44,027 nucleotides of DNA from UBA5704 sp036380715 (GTDB lineage: Bacteria > Acidobacteriota > Thermoanaerobaculia > Multivoradales > UBA5704). The stretch lies in the NCBI GenBank assembly GCA_036380715.1, contig DASVEF010000139.1, positions 1 to 44,027 on the forward strand, written 5' to 3'. Under the pieces are notes generated by a model. It had not been told where the DNA came from and searched no databases. It saw only the letters and a list, made by a program, of their open reading frames with translations. A program made the position numbers and the translations under genes. Below are positions 22,760 through 32,164 of the stretch, one piece after another. Position 1 is the stretch's first letter. Every line of letters begins with the position of its first letter.

Positions 22760-24406
22760 ATGAGAACCCGTCTGCTCTCCCTCGCTCTCTGCCTCGGGCT
22801 CCTGCCCGCCTTCGCGTTCGCCTCCGACCTGGGCAAGGTCGACTTCCCGACCTCGGGCTCGCCCTCGGCCCAGCCTCAGTTCCTGCGCGGCGTGGCCGCT
22901 CTCCACAGCTTCTGGTACGACGAAGCCGCAGACGCCTTCCGCGAGGCGCAGAAGGCCGACCCGGGCTTCGCTCTGGCCTACTGGGGCGAGGCGCTGACCT
23001 ATGACCACCCGATCTGGGGCGAGCAGGACATGGCGGCGGCGCGCAAGGCTCTGGAGCGCCTGGGCCCCGACCGGGAGGCCCGCGCGGCCAAGGCGCCGAC
23101 TCCCAAGGAGAAGGGCCTGCTGGAGGCGGTCGAGGTCCTGTACGGCGAGGGGGAGAAGGGGGAGCGCGCCCGCGCCTATTCGGAGGCGATGCGCCTCCTC
23201 CACGAACGGTTCCCGGACGACCTGGAGGTCGCCAGCTTCTACGCCCTGTCGCTGATCGGACCGGCTCTCGCCGGCGACGGTGCCTCCCTGGGCGAGCCGC
23301 GCGACCGGCTGCTGATGCGGGCGGCGGCGATCCTGGAGGAGCTGTTCGACCGCAATCCCGAGCACCCCGGGGTGGTGCACTATCTGATCCACTCCTACGA
23401 CGATCCTACGCACGCCCCTCTCGGCCTGCGCGCGGCCCGCATCTACGCCCGGGTGGCTCCGGCTGCTCATCATGCGCTCCACATGCCGTCGCACATCTTC
23501 GTGCAGCTCGGGCAGTGGGAGGACGTCGCCGCTTCCAACGAGGACGCCTGGGCCGCGTCGGTCGCCTGGGTGAAGCAGCGGAGACACTCCATCGACAAGC
23601 AGGACTTCCACAGCCTCTCCTGGCTCCTGTACGCCTACCTGCAGCAGGGCCGGCAGGGGAAGGCCCGCGAAACCCTGGAGATCGCCCGCCGGGCGGCGCG
23701 CGAGAGCGACAGCCCGCGCGTGGCCGGCTCGCTCGACTCGATGGAGGCCCGCTATCTGACCGAGACGCGGTCCTGGAGCGAGGCGAAGCTCCCGGCCGGA
23801 ACGGAGGGCGAGCACGCCTCCGGCTCCCACTGCGGGATGAAGCATCAGGATCACGGCGGCATGGTCTTCGCGGCCGGGCTGGCCGCGGCCAAGCGGGGCG
23901 ACGCCGCGATCGTGGAGCAGGCGCTCGCCCGTCTGCGCTCTCTCCCGAAGGGCGGGCGGGGTTACGGCGGGCAGGCGGTCGAGATCATGGAGAAGGAGAT
24001 CTCCGGACTGGCGCTACTCGCTCAGGGAAAAGCCGAGGAGGGGCTCAAGCTCCTCGCCGAGGCCGCCGGGATGGAGGAGACGATGACCCCGCCCTCCGGG
24101 CCGCCGGACCTCCTGAAGCCGGCGCACGAGCTCTATGGAGAGGCGCTGCTGGAGCGGGGGAAGGCGGAGGAGGCGGCGGAGCAGTTCGGAAAATCGCTGC
24201 TGCGCATGCCCAACCGGACGGCCTCCCTGCTCGGGGCGGCGCGCGCCGCGGTCAAGCTCGGCCGGATCGAGGACGCCCGCCGGCAGTACGCCGCTCTGGC
24301 CGAGATCTGGCGCCAGGCCGACTCGGGCCTGCCCGAGCTGGCGGAGGCGCGCCGAGCCCTCACCCTCCTGCCCCCCTCTCCCGTCACCGGGAGAGGGGGG
24401 CACTGA
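22760..24406 (+). CDS. Exported TPR-repeat protein with repeat-encoded C-terminus
   Basis: A 548-residue protein with a signal peptide (MRTRLLSLALCLGLLPAFAFAS). Helical repeats cover most of it: ALHSFWYDEAADAFREAQKADPGFALAYWGEALTYDHPIW, EHPGVVHYLIHSYDDPTHAPLGLRAARIYARVAPAAHHALHMPSHIFVQLGQWEDVAASNEDAW, and further pairs to about 530. This is a widespread uncharacterised family with conserved His residues in the HYLIHSYDDP and HHALHMPSHIF blocks, which could bind metal. GAGGAG nine bases upstream supports the ATG at 22760. The final 16 or so residues (TLLPPSPVTGRGGH) are encoded by a palindromic repeat that starts at 24357, so the ancestral stop has probably been displaced. Confidence 0.72.
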   Translation: MRTRLLSLALCLGLLPAFAFASDLGKVDFPTSGSPSAQPQFLRGVAALHSFWYDEAADAFREAQKADPGFALAYWGEALTYDHPIWGEQDMAAARKALERLGPDREARAAKAPTPKEKGLLEAVEVLYGEGEKGERARAYSEAMRLLHERFPDDLEVASFYALSLIGPALAGDGASLGEPRDRLLMRAAAILEELFDRNPEHPGVVHYLIHSYDDPTHAPLGLRAARIYARVAPAAHHALHMPSHIFVQLGQWEDVAASNEDAWAASVAWVKQRRHSIDKQDFHSLSWLLYAYLQQGRQGKARETLEIARRAARESDSPRVAGSLDSMEARYLTETRSWSEAKLPAGTEGEHASGSHCGMKHQDHGGMVFAAGLAAAKRGDAAIVEQALARLRSLPKGGRGYGGQAVEIMEKEISGLALLAQGKAEEGLKLLAEAAGMEETMTPPSGPPDLLKPAHELYGEALLERGKAEEAAEQFGKSLLRMPNRTASLLGAARAAVKLGRIEDARRQYAALAEIWRQADSGLPELAEARRALTLLPPSPVTGRGGH

Positions 24407-24467
24407 AAGGCAGGGGTGCGTGGGGGCGCCCCTCTCCCGGTGACGGGAGAGGGGACGGGGGTGAGGG
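24357..24467. repeat. GC-rich palindromic element, two-arm copy overlapping two gene ends
   Basis: Outer arms CCCTCACCCTCCTG and GGGGGTGAGGG, inner stems CCCCCTCTCCCG/CGGGAGAGGGGG and CCCCTCTCCCGG/ACGGGAGAGGGG. It encodes the end of the TPR gene and stops one base short of the stop codon of the convergent small gene. Confidence 0.85.
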
Positions 24468-24468
24468 C

Positions 24469-24654
24469 CTACCGGAACATCCGCCGGAACGCCGACACCC
24501 CGCGCAGGGCGGCCACCTGGGCCAGCGGCACGGCCGCGGCGTGGACGAGGTCCTCGGGGGTGATCTCCCAGCCCGCGTGGAGGACCCAGCGGGAGATCGC
24601 CCAGCCGCCCAGATACGCCGCGGTCAATAACAACCAGATCACCAGCCATCTCAT
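24469..24654 (-). CDS. Small single-span membrane protein
   Basis: A 61-residue protein: one hydrophobic helix at the N-terminus (MRWLVIWLLLTAAYLGGWAI), then a soluble tail (SRWVLHAGWEITPEDLVHAAAVPLAQVAALRGVSAFRRMFR). The function is not recognised. The helix has a typical basic-in-front layout, so the tail could lie on either side of the membrane. The ATG at 24654 was chosen because the reading frame upstream overlaps the divergent ppa gene in antisense. A TAGACT hexamer lies about 20 bases upstream. Its coding status rests on the membrane pattern and codon usage. Confidence 0.45.
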   Translation of the reverse strand: MRWLVIWLLLTAAYLGGWAISRWVLHAGWEITPEDLVHAAAVPLAQVAALRGVSAFRRMFR

Positions 24655-24687
24655 CGCGAGAGCCCCGGCCAGGGAGTCTACACCTGC

Positions 24688-24693
24688 TAGGAT
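24688..24693 (+). promoter_or_regulatory. Leaderless-type -10 element of ppa
   Basis: TAGGAT, exactly six bases, then ATG at 24700. No Shine-Dalgarno sequence lies between. Member of the TANNNT-N6/7-ATG set. Confidence 0.55.
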
Positions 24694-24699
24694 CGCTTC

Positions 24700-25386
<687 letters not shown>

Positions 25387-25407
25387 ACGTTCGTTCGGTC
25401 AACAAAA

Positions 25408-25427
25408 AACCCGGGTACCCCCGGGTT
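25408..25427 (-). terminator. Terminator-like hairpin reading on the minus strand
   Basis: AACCCGGG (25408-25415), loop TACC, CCCGGGTT (25420-25427). On the minus strand the stem is followed by a run of T residues (25407-25401, interrupted by one G), the form of an intrinsic terminator. On the plus strand, after ppa, the hairpin has no U-tract. No minus-strand gene is seen between here and 25728, so it may end an unannotated antisense RNA or serve as a poor bidirectional end for ppa. The remaining bases 25428-25557 are less GC-rich than the surroundings and contain no gene that I can see. Confidence 0.45.
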
Positions 25428-25557
25428 CAGTCCTGCGCCGTTACCCTCAAAGAAATAAACATCAAGAGATTCGAAGAGTCCCTCCTACAACCATCAGCAG
25501 ATCAGAATAGAACCGCCGGACGTGTCCAACGGGCAAGCCAAGAGTAGCCGGGATGGC

Positions 25558-25618
25558 CTCAAACGTCCTCAATGGCCGGCTCAAACTTCCTCAAAAAATC
25601 TCAAAACAGAGGTACAAT
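25558..25618 (+). promoter_or_regulatory. Five helically phased CTCAA repeats and -10 element of the wHTH-TPR regulator
   Basis: CTCAA occurs at 25558, 25568, 25580, 25590 and 25600, spacings of 10, 12, 10 and 10 bases, so all lie on one face of the helix. The block ends eight bases before TACAAT (25613-25618), a good -10. No TTGACA-like -35 exists; the repeats occupy its place, as PhoB boxes do at Pho promoters. OmpR/PhoB-type winged helices bind such direct repeats, and the next gene encodes one, so autoregulation is the simplest reading. Confidence 0.65.
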
Positions 25619-25727
25619 CCGGCCAACAACAACCCGGTCCGGCAGCGACCCGTCGAGGTATGTCCTCTCCCGAGGACAGAAACTTTGGGGTTCGTGTGAG
25701 CGTTAGTCGATTGCGAGAAGCTTGAGG

Positions 25728-28700
25728 ATGACGAACACAGCGGTAGCTCCTCCCGAGAGGCGCCTGTACCAGTTCGACGAATTCCGGGTGGATCCGGTCC
25801 GTCGTCTGCTGCTGCGCGACGGCGAGCAGGTCCCGGTCACCCCCAAGGCCCTGTCCATCCTCCTGATCCTCCTGGAGCGGCCTGGACAGGTGGTGGAGAA
25901 GTCCGAGCTGATCGAGGGAGTCTGGCCGGGCGCGTTTGTCACCGAAGCCAACCTGACACAGAACATCTCCTCGCTGCGCAAGGCACTTGGGGAGCGGGCC
26001 AACGACCGGCGGTACGTCGTCACGGTGCCGAGCCAGGGTTACACCTTCGTGGCGGAGGTCCGGGAGGTGCCCGCCGAAGAGGCTGCACCGGCGCCGGAGC
26101 CATCGTCATCGTCTGAAAAGCCGGCGGCGGTCTCGCGTCAAACGGTGGAGATCGAAGCGTTTCCCCCGGCGCCGGCACGCCCAGCCGTCGCACGCCCGAT
26201 CCGGCGAGGCTCCTGGCTCGCGATCCCGGGAGTCATCCTGCTCCTGACCGTGGCGCTCTTCGGATGGCTCCTCCAGCAGCGCTCCCCTCCGCCGGCTCGC
26301 GAGGGGGAAGATCTCTCCACTCCCGCCTCCCGGCGCCCTTCCGTCGCGGTCCTGGGGTTCCGCAACCTCTCGCAAGACGTGAAGGCGGACTGGCTCGGAC
26401 CCGCCCTGGCCGAGATGCTGACGACCGAGCTGGGGGCCGGCTCGCGAGTGCGGGTGATCTCCGGGGAGAACGTCGCCCGGGCCCGCCGCTCGCTCGGGCT
26501 GCCGTACGCCGACAGCCTCGACAAGGAGAGGCTGGAGAGGGTCCACTCGGTGCTGGGGGCGGAGCTCGCGATCGTCGGATCGTACGTCGTGATCGGCGAA
26601 GGGGGGAACCGGCGCCTGCGGCTCGACCTGCGGGTGCTCGAGATGCCGGAAGGCGAGGTGAGGTCCTCCGTCGTCCAGATGGGGACCGAGGGGGAGCTGT
26701 TCGCCCTGGTCTCGCGCGTGGGCACGGAGATGCGCCGGACCCTGGGCATCGCCGACCTCTCGCCGGAGCAGGCCCGCCAGGCCGAGGCCCTGCGCCTGGG
26801 GAGCTCGGAGGCGGCGCGGCTGTACACCCAGGGCCTGGCGAGGTTGCGCGCCTTCGATCCTCCCAGAGCGCGCGATCTCCTGGAAAAGGCGGCGCAAGCC
26901 GATCCCGAGTCGGCGCTGATCCGCTCCGCCCTCTCCCAGGCCTGGTCTGATCTGGGCTATGACACCCGAGCGGTGGAGGCGGCCCGGAAGGCTGCGGAGC
27001 TGTCAACCCTGCTGTCGAGAGAAGACCGGCTGGCGATCGAGGCGCGGCTCCACCAGGTCAGCAAGGAGTGGGGAAAGGCGAGCGAGATCTACCGCTCTCT
27101 CTGGACCTTCTTCCCGGACGACGTCGAATACGGCCTCCAACTCGTCAAGAGCCTCATGATGGCCGGCCGCGGCGACGAGGCGGCCGCGGCGATCGCGGCC
27201 CTCCGCAAGCTGCCTCCACCCGCAGGAGAGGACCCGCGCATCGACCTTGCGGAGTCCAAGAACGCCCGGCGCCTCTCGGATATCGCCGGCCAGATGCGGG
27301 CCGCCAAGGCCGCGGTGGAGAAGGGGCGGAGGTCCAGAGAGGTTCTGATCGTCGCGCAGGCGCTCGTTTTTCAGGGAGATGCGCTGATCGCGATGGGGCG
27401 GCCCAAGGAGAGCGTCCCGCTTTTCCAGGAATCGCGGGACCTGTCCGCGAAGAACGGGTTTCACTGGGCGGCCGGCATGGCGCTCGCGAACCTCGGCGTC
27501 GCTCTGCAGCGGCAGGGGGACCTCGACGGAGCGGAGAAGACCCACCGGGAGTCGCTCGCCATCGCGCAGCGGCTCGGCACGGCGGTCGGCATCGCGGCGC
27601 AGCTCCAAATGCTGGGCATGCTCCACCAGGATCGGGGGGAGCTCGACGAGGCCGTCGATCTCCTGAAGCAGGCCCGCTCCTGGTACGTGCGGATCGAGGA
27701 CCGCATGACGGAGGCTTGGGTCCTCAACCACCTCGGCATGGTCCTCTGGACCCGGGGAGACCTCGCCGAGGCGGTTCAGAGCTTCGAGCGGGCGGCGGTC
27801 CTGGCGCGGCAGACCGGGAACCGTGCCAACGAGGCCAGGGCCCTGTACAACCTCGGCGTCGCGCGGGTGTGGCAGGGCCGCCTCGCCGAAGCCCGGCGTC
27901 ATCAGAAGCAGGCGTTCCAGATCCTGCGGGGGCTCGGGGACCGGAGCCTCTCCGCCTCGGCGATGGCCGCGTCGGCGGACATCCTGATCCGGCTCGGGGA
28001 CCTCTCCGGCGCGCGGCAGAGATATGACCAGGCGCTGGCCGGCAAACGGGAGGCCGGCGACCGGATCGGCACCGGCCAGGTCCTCGGCGGCCGTGCTAGC
28101 TTCGCCTACCTGCAGGGAGATCTGGCGTCCGTGCGCAAGCTGAGCCAAGAGCAGCTTCAGATCGCCGGAGAGACGGGCTCCCGGTCTCTCCGCGCCTGGG
28201 CCCTCCAGGGGCTCGGGCGCGCGGACCTGGCGGCGGGCGACCTGGCCCGGGCCCGCAAGTCGCTCGAGGAGTCGCTCCGGGAGAGCGGGCTCACCGGTGA
28301 GCGGCTCCAGTCGGTGGCCACCCGTCTGGAGCTGGCCCGCCTCGCCATCGCGGAGGGGGGCGCCCCAGCCGCTGCCTTCCTCGCGCGCGAGGCGGCTTCC
28401 TGGTACGGAGCCCGGGGAATCTCCGCCGGAGAGGCCCCGGCGCTCGCGGTCCTCGCCGAGGCCCTCCTTCTCCAGGGCGACCTCTCCGGCGCGCGCCAGG
28501 CCGCGGATCAGGCGCGCGCGCTGGTGGAGAAGACCGAGGACCGCGAGCTGCGCGCCGCGGTCGCGCCGGCGCTGGCGCGGGTCGACGCCGCCAGCGGACA
28601 GGCGCCGCGGGCGCTCCAGGATCTTCGGCAGGCGGTCGGCGAAGCCGCGTCTCTCGGCCTGGTGGCCCCTGGCCTGGAGGCCCGCCTCGCCCTGGGGGAG

Positions 28701-28838
28701 ATCCAGGTCCGCGCCGGCAGCCGCGCCCAAGGTACGGCGACTCTCCAGGCCCTGCGCAGGGAGGCTGAGGAGCGGGGGTTCCGCCTCCTCGCCCTCAACG
28801 GCCAGGCGCCGGAGCCGGGCCGACTCCCATCTCGGTGA
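25728..28838 (+). CDS. CadC-like winged-helix membrane regulator with TPR sensor region
   Basis: A 1036-residue one-component regulator. Residues about 13-108 are an OmpR-type winged helix (LYQFDEFRVDPVRRLLLRDGEQVPVTPKALSILLILLERPGQVVEKSELIEGVWPGAFVTEANLTQNISSLRKAL...YVVTVPSQGYTFV). A Pro/Glu-rich linker leads to one membrane helix (LAIPGVILLLTVALFGWLL, near 163-185). Residues about 205-345 match the TolB/FlgO-like domain (VAVLGFRNLSQDVKADWLGPALAEMLTTEL). The rest is a long array of TPRs (HWAAGMALANLGVALQRQGDLDGAEKTHRESLAIAQ and others). It would bind DNA from the membrane while the outer repeats sense a protein or signal. The ATG at 25728 follows TTGAGG; no strong ribosome site is seen. Its last 44 bases overlap the convergent S46 gene. 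Confidence 0.85.
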   Translation: MTNTAVAPPERRLYQFDEFRVDPVRRLLLRDGEQVPVTPKALSILLILLERPGQVVEKSELIEGVWPGAFVTEANLTQNISSLRKALGERANDRRYVVTVPSQGYTFVAEVREVPAEEAAPAPEPSSSSEKPAAVSRQTVEIEAFPPAPARPAVARPIRRGSWLAIPGVILLLTVALFGWLLQQRSPPPAREGEDLSTPASRRPSVAVLGFRNLSQDVKADWLGPALAEMLTTELGAGSRVRVISGENVARARRSLGLPYADSLDKERLERVHSVLGAELAIVGSYVVIGEGGNRRLRLDLRVLEMPEGEVRSSVVQMGTEGELFALVSRVGTEMRRTLGIADLSPEQARQAEALRLGSSEAARLYTQGLARLRAFDPPRARDLLEKAAQADPESALIRSALSQAWSDLGYDTRAVEAARKAAELSTLLSREDRLAIEARLHQVSKEWGKASEIYRSLWTFFPDDVEYGLQLVKSLMMAGRGDEAAAAIAALRKLPPPAGEDPRIDLAESKNARRLSDIAGQMRAAKAAVEKGRRSREVLIVAQALVFQGDALIAMGRPKESVPLFQESRDLSAKNGFHWAAGMALANLGVALQRQGDLDGAEKTHRESLAIAQRLGTAVGIAAQLQMLGMLHQDRGELDEAVDLLKQARSWYVRIEDRMTEAWVLNHLGMVLWTRGDLAEAVQSFERAAVLARQTGNRANEARALYNLGVARVWQGRLAEARRHQKQAFQILRGLGDRSLSASAMAASADILIRLGDLSGARQRYDQALAGKREAGDRIGTGQVLGGRASFAYLQGDLASVRKLSQEQLQIAGETGSRSLRAWALQGLGRADLAAGDLARARKSLEESLRESGLTGERLQSVATRLELARLAIAEGGAPAAAFLAREAASWYGARGISAGEAPALAVLAEALLLQGDLSGARQAADQARALVEKTEDRELRAAVAPALARVDAASGQAPRALQDLRQAVGEAASLGLVAPGLEARLALGEIQVRAGSRAQGTATLQALRREAEERGFRLLALNGQAPEPGRLPSR

Positions 28839-30978
28839 GCAACGCACGCGCGGCGTCGCCGCGCAGCGCCTCCAGCATCCAGAGCATGTAGCGCACGTCC
28901 GAGCTGATGTTGCGGGCGACCTCGGGGTTGTAGCCGAAGTCGTTGGCGACGTTCTCCCAGACGCGGTCGAAGTTGACGCCCACCAGCTCTCCCCGGGCGT
29001 TGACCACCGGGCTTCCCGAGTTGCCGCCGGTGGTGTCGGCGTCGGCCAGGAAGGCGACCGGGACGTCGCGGAGCTCAGGGTCGGCCCAGCGGCTCGACGC
29101 CGCGGAGGGGGCTGCGGCGAGCAGGTCGTCCGGAGCGTCGAACGGCTCCTCGCCGGTGTGCTTCTCGACGATGCCGGAGAGGGTGGTCTGCGGCTCCATG
29201 CGCATGGCGTCCCGGGGCTCGTACCCCCGGACGTGGGCGAGGCTCACGCGCAGGGTGCCGTTGGCGTCCGGAGCCACCGGCTTGCCGGCGTGGGCGATCA
29301 CCGCGCGCTGCCAGCGCGGGCGCAGCCGGGAGACCGCCCCTTTGAAGCGATCTTCCCGTTCCTTCCAGGCGCGCAGCTCCCGGTCGAGCGCGAAGGCGAG
29401 GTCGAGCAGCGGGTCGCGCCGGGCGCGGAGCTGCTCCTCGCTCTCGGCGAACATCTTCATCCGCTCGTCGAGATCGGTCACCTTCGTACGGGCGTAGATT
29501 TCGGCGGCTCGGGCGTGGACGCTCTCGGAATCGCGGCGCTCGCCCAGGAAGGATTCGACCGCGGGGAGCCGACTCGCTTCCGGCAGCGCGGCGAAGCGGA
29601 GGAGGACGTCGGCGGTCAGCTCCTGGTCCGTGGGGACGTGCATGCGCTTCTGGTCGAGCCGCATCCGCTCTTCCAGGCGGCTGCGCTCCCGCTCCATGTA
29701 GTCGGGCTCCCGTTCGAGGTCGGGTTTGGCCTTCTCCCCGGCCCAGCGGACCAGGGTGAGGGCCAGCTCCAGCGGCTTGGGCCCGGACTTCACCTGGTCG
29801 AGCAGGAAGTCGCGCTCCCAGGTCCGGCGCCTCTCCTCCATGAGCCGCGCCAGCTCGCGCTGCGCCTCGACCGCGGCCTTCTGCTCCGGACGGGAGGCGG
29901 CCCAGGACAGGACCTCCTGCTCGGCGGCCTTCTTCTTCTCCAGGATGCTGCCGCGCCGGATGCCCGCCACCTGCCCGCGGGCGTTCTTCTCGCGGTTGGC
30001 CAGCGTCTTGAGCCGGTCGGCGAGGGCGATGCGCGCCTGCTCGTCCTTGGCCGAGGCGGCCTCCATGAGGTCCATCCAGGCGCGGTAGAGCTCGGCGCGG
30101 CGAGGGAAGTAGAGCTCGGCCCGCTCGCGCATCTCGGTCTCGGTCAAGGAGCGGTAGGTCAGGCCCGGATAGCCGGGCAGCATGATGAAAGAACCCGGCT
30201 CGACGCCCCGCTTCGCCACCGGGAAGAAGTGCGGAGGCCGGTAGGGGACGTTGCCTTCAGCGCTCGCGGCCGGATTGCCGTCCGCGCCGGCGTAGACCCG
30301 CACCAGGGCGAAGTCGCCGGTGTGCCGCGGCCAGCTCCAGTTGTCGACCTCGCCGCCGAATTCGCCGACGGCGCGCGGCGGCGCGTAGACGAGGCGCACG
30401 TCCAGGTACTCCAGCCCCTCGAAGAGCAGATAGCTCACCCCGCCGTCGAAGGCCTCCACCTGGCAGCGGCGGTTCGGCTGCCGCTCGCAGGCGGCGACCA
30501 GCTCCTTCTTCTTGCGCTCGATGGCCTGGAAGCGCGCCAGGTCGTCCGCCCCGGCTGGCACCGCGGCCTCCACCTCCGCCGTGACGTCGGTGGTGCGGTG
30601 GGGGACCGTGACGCGCACCCCTTTGCCCGGCAGCTCCCCGGCGCGGCCGCCGGCGAGAAAGCCGTGGGTGATCAGGTCGTTCTCCGGCGTCGAGTGCTGC
30701 TGGAGGATGCCGAAGGCGCAGTGGTGATTGGTGACGACCAGTCCCTCGGCGGAGATGAAGCCGCCGGAGCAGCCGGTGCCGACCTTGACGGCCGCGGCCA
30801 GGAGCCCGGCCCCCTGGCGGCTCCACAGCCGGTCCGGAGCGATCTCCAGGCCGAGCTCCCGAAGCCACTTCGGGTCGTGCTCGAGGATCTGCTGCGGCGT
30901 CCACTTTCCTTCCACGGCGAAGGCCTCCCCCGCGGCGAGCGCGCTGACCAGGACGAGAGCGGTGCGGACGAGTTTCAT
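28795..30978 (-). CDS. S46 family serine peptidase (dipeptidyl-peptidase 7/11-like)
   Basis: A 727-residue periplasmic exopeptidase with a signal peptide (MKLVRTALVLVSALAAGEAFA). The chymotrypsin-like triad is visible: GFISAEGLVVTNHHCAFG (His), NWSWPRHTGDFALVRVYAG (Asp) and TTGGNSGSPVVNARGELVG (Ser). The helical insert between Asp and Ser (about residues 290-540) is the cap that makes these dipeptidyl-peptidases. Whether it prefers hydrophobic (DPP7) or acidic (DPP11) P1 residues depends on one position that I did not assign. It would supply dipeptides from extracellular protein, consistent with a proteolytic lifestyle. Overlaps the wHTH-TPR gene tail to tail. Confidence 0.88.
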   Translation of the reverse strand: MKLVRTALVLVSALAAGEAFAVEGKWTPQQILEHDPKWLRELGLEIAPDRLWSRQGAGLLAAAVKVGTGCSGGFISAEGLVVTNHHCAFGILQQHSTPENDLITHGFLAGGRAGELPGKGVRVTVPHRTTDVTAEVEAAVPAGADDLARFQAIERKKKELVAACERQPNRRCQVEAFDGGVSYLLFEGLEYLDVRLVYAPPRAVGEFGGEVDNWSWPRHTGDFALVRVYAGADGNPAASAEGNVPYRPPHFFPVAKRGVEPGSFIMLPGYPGLTYRSLTETEMRERAELYFPRRAELYRAWMDLMEAASAKDEQARIALADRLKTLANREKNARGQVAGIRRGSILEKKKAAEQEVLSWAASRPEQKAAVEAQRELARLMEERRRTWERDFLLDQVKSGPKPLELALTLVRWAGEKAKPDLEREPDYMERERSRLEERMRLDQKRMHVPTDQELTADVLLRFAALPEASRLPAVESFLGERRDSESVHARAAEIYARTKVTDLDERMKMFAESEEQLRARRDPLLDLAFALDRELRAWKEREDRFKGAVSRLRPRWQRAVIAHAGKPVAPDANGTLRVSLAHVRGYEPRDAMRMEPQTTLSGIVEKHTGEEPFDAPDDLLAAAPSAASSRWADPELRDVPVAFLADADTTGGNSGSPVVNARGELVGVNFDRVWENVANDFGYNPEVARNISSDVRYMLWMLEALRGDAARALLTEMGVGPAPAPGR

Positions 30979-30987
30979 AGCCCGCGT

Positions 30988-30993
30988 AGCATA
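30988..30993 (-). promoter_or_regulatory. Possible -10 element close to the S46 gene start
   Basis: TATGCT on the minus strand, nine bases before the ATG at 30978, in the short gap after corA. A transcript from here would have almost no leader. It is a looser case of the TANNNT arrangement. Confidence 0.3.
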
Positions 30994-30998
30994 AAGGA

Positions 30999-32096
30999 TC
31001 AGAACCACCCCCGGCGACGGAAGTAGAACACCAGCCCGACGGCTACGGAGAGCATGACGGCGAGAATGGCGGGGTAGCCCCAATACCAGTTGAGCTCCGG
31101 CATGTTGAGGGGGCTCGCCTCCGGGTTGAAATTCATGCCGTAGATCCCGGCGATGAAGTTCAGGGGGATGAAGATCGTCGAGATGATCGTCAGCACCTTC
31201 ATCACCTCGTTCAGCCGGTTGCTGGCGCTCGACAGGTAGACCTCCAGCAGGCCGGCCGAGAGGTCCCGGTAGGTCTCGATCATGTCGATGACCTGGACGG
31301 TGTGGTCGTAGCAGTCGCGCAGGAAGACCCGGGTCTCCGGCTGGACCAGGTGGGCCTCCTCGCGCTGCAGGGCGTTGATCACCTCCCGCTCCGGCCAGGC
31401 GGCGCGGCGCATCGTCAGCAGCTCGCGCTTGATCTGGTGGACCTCCCCCAGGGTCTGGGGGGTCGCCTTCTCGATGACCTCGTCCTCCAGCAATTCGAGG
31501 CGCTCGCCGTACTTCTCGAGGACTGGGAAGAACTCGTCCACCAGGGCGTCGATCAACGCGTACGCCAGATAGTCGGGACCCATCTTGCGGATTCTTCCCC
31601 TCCCTCCCGAGCGGATGCGCCCGCGGACGGCCTCGAAGGAATCTCCCGGGATCTCCTGAAAGGTGATGACGAAGTTCTCCGCCAGCACGAAGCTGATCTG
31701 CTCGGTCTCCAATTCGTCGTCGACCATCCGGAGCGATCTCATGACGAGGAAGTGATAGTTGCCGTAGTCCTCCAGCTTCGGCCTCTGCCCGCAGTTGACG
31801 ACGTCCTCCAGGGTCAAGGGGTGGAGCCCGAACATGTGTCCCAGGGCTTCGAGCATCGCGATGTCGTGAAGCCCCTCGACGTTGACCCAGGTGACCGTGG
31901 GGGTGTTGCAGTAGGGGGCCAGCTCTTCGACGTTCCGAACCTCCTTCTCCTCCACGTGGTCGGGGTCGTAGTCGATGACCGTCAGCCGCACCCGGTCGGT
32001 GCGGGGTTTTTCGGGAGCGCGCAGCGTCCCGGGCGCCGTGCCCGGCGCGTGGAACCGTTTGGTCTGGGGGCGCCTGCCGCGAGAGATGGGGTCCAT
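30999..32096 (-). CDS. corA: CorA-type magnesium/cobalt transporter
   Basis: A 365-residue inner-membrane channel subunit, pentameric in the family, admitting Mg2+ (also Co2+/Ni2+). The long cytosolic domain (about 40-295) includes TVTWVNVEGLHDIAMLEALGHMFGLHPLTLEDVVN and the long stalk helix. Two C-terminal membrane helices follow (VLTIISTIFIPLNFIAGIYGMNF and WGYPAILAVMLSVAVGLVFYF) with the pore signature YGMNF between them and a basic tail (RRRGWF), as usual. GAGAGGAG precedes the ATG, and GATAAT lies about 35 bases upstream as a candidate -10. The first 30 residues are a variable basic extension. Confidence 0.92.
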   Translation of the reverse strand: MDPISRGRRPQTKRFHAPGTAPGTLRAPEKPRTDRVRLTVIDYDPDHVEEKEVRNVEELAPYCNTPTVTWVNVEGLHDIAMLEALGHMFGLHPLTLEDVVNCGQRPKLEDYGNYHFLVMRSLRMVDDELETEQISFVLAENFVITFQEIPGDSFEAVRGRIRSGGRGRIRKMGPDYLAYALIDALVDEFFPVLEKYGERLELLEDEVIEKATPQTLGEVHQIKRELLTMRRAAWPEREVINALQREEAHLVQPETRVFLRDCYDHTVQVIDMIETYRDLSAGLLEVYLSSASNRLNEVMKVLTIISTIFIPLNFIAGIYGMNFNPEASPLNMPELNWYWGYPAILAVMLSVAVGLVFYFRRRGWF

Positions 32097-32164
32097 GAGC
32101 TCCTCTCTGCCGCCTGCGCGGCTCTGGGAGGATTATCCAACAGGAGGGGCCGAATCGAGGGAAA

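Noticed and set aside
25558..25604. CTCAA repeats as a CRISPR array
   Set aside because: Five-base units at 10-12-base spacing without spacers; position over a promoter fits an operator.
28297..31026. 909-codon plus-strand open frame
   Set aside because: Its composition is Arg/Gly/Ala-rich noise opposite the S46 peptidase gene, whose catalytic motifs are intact.
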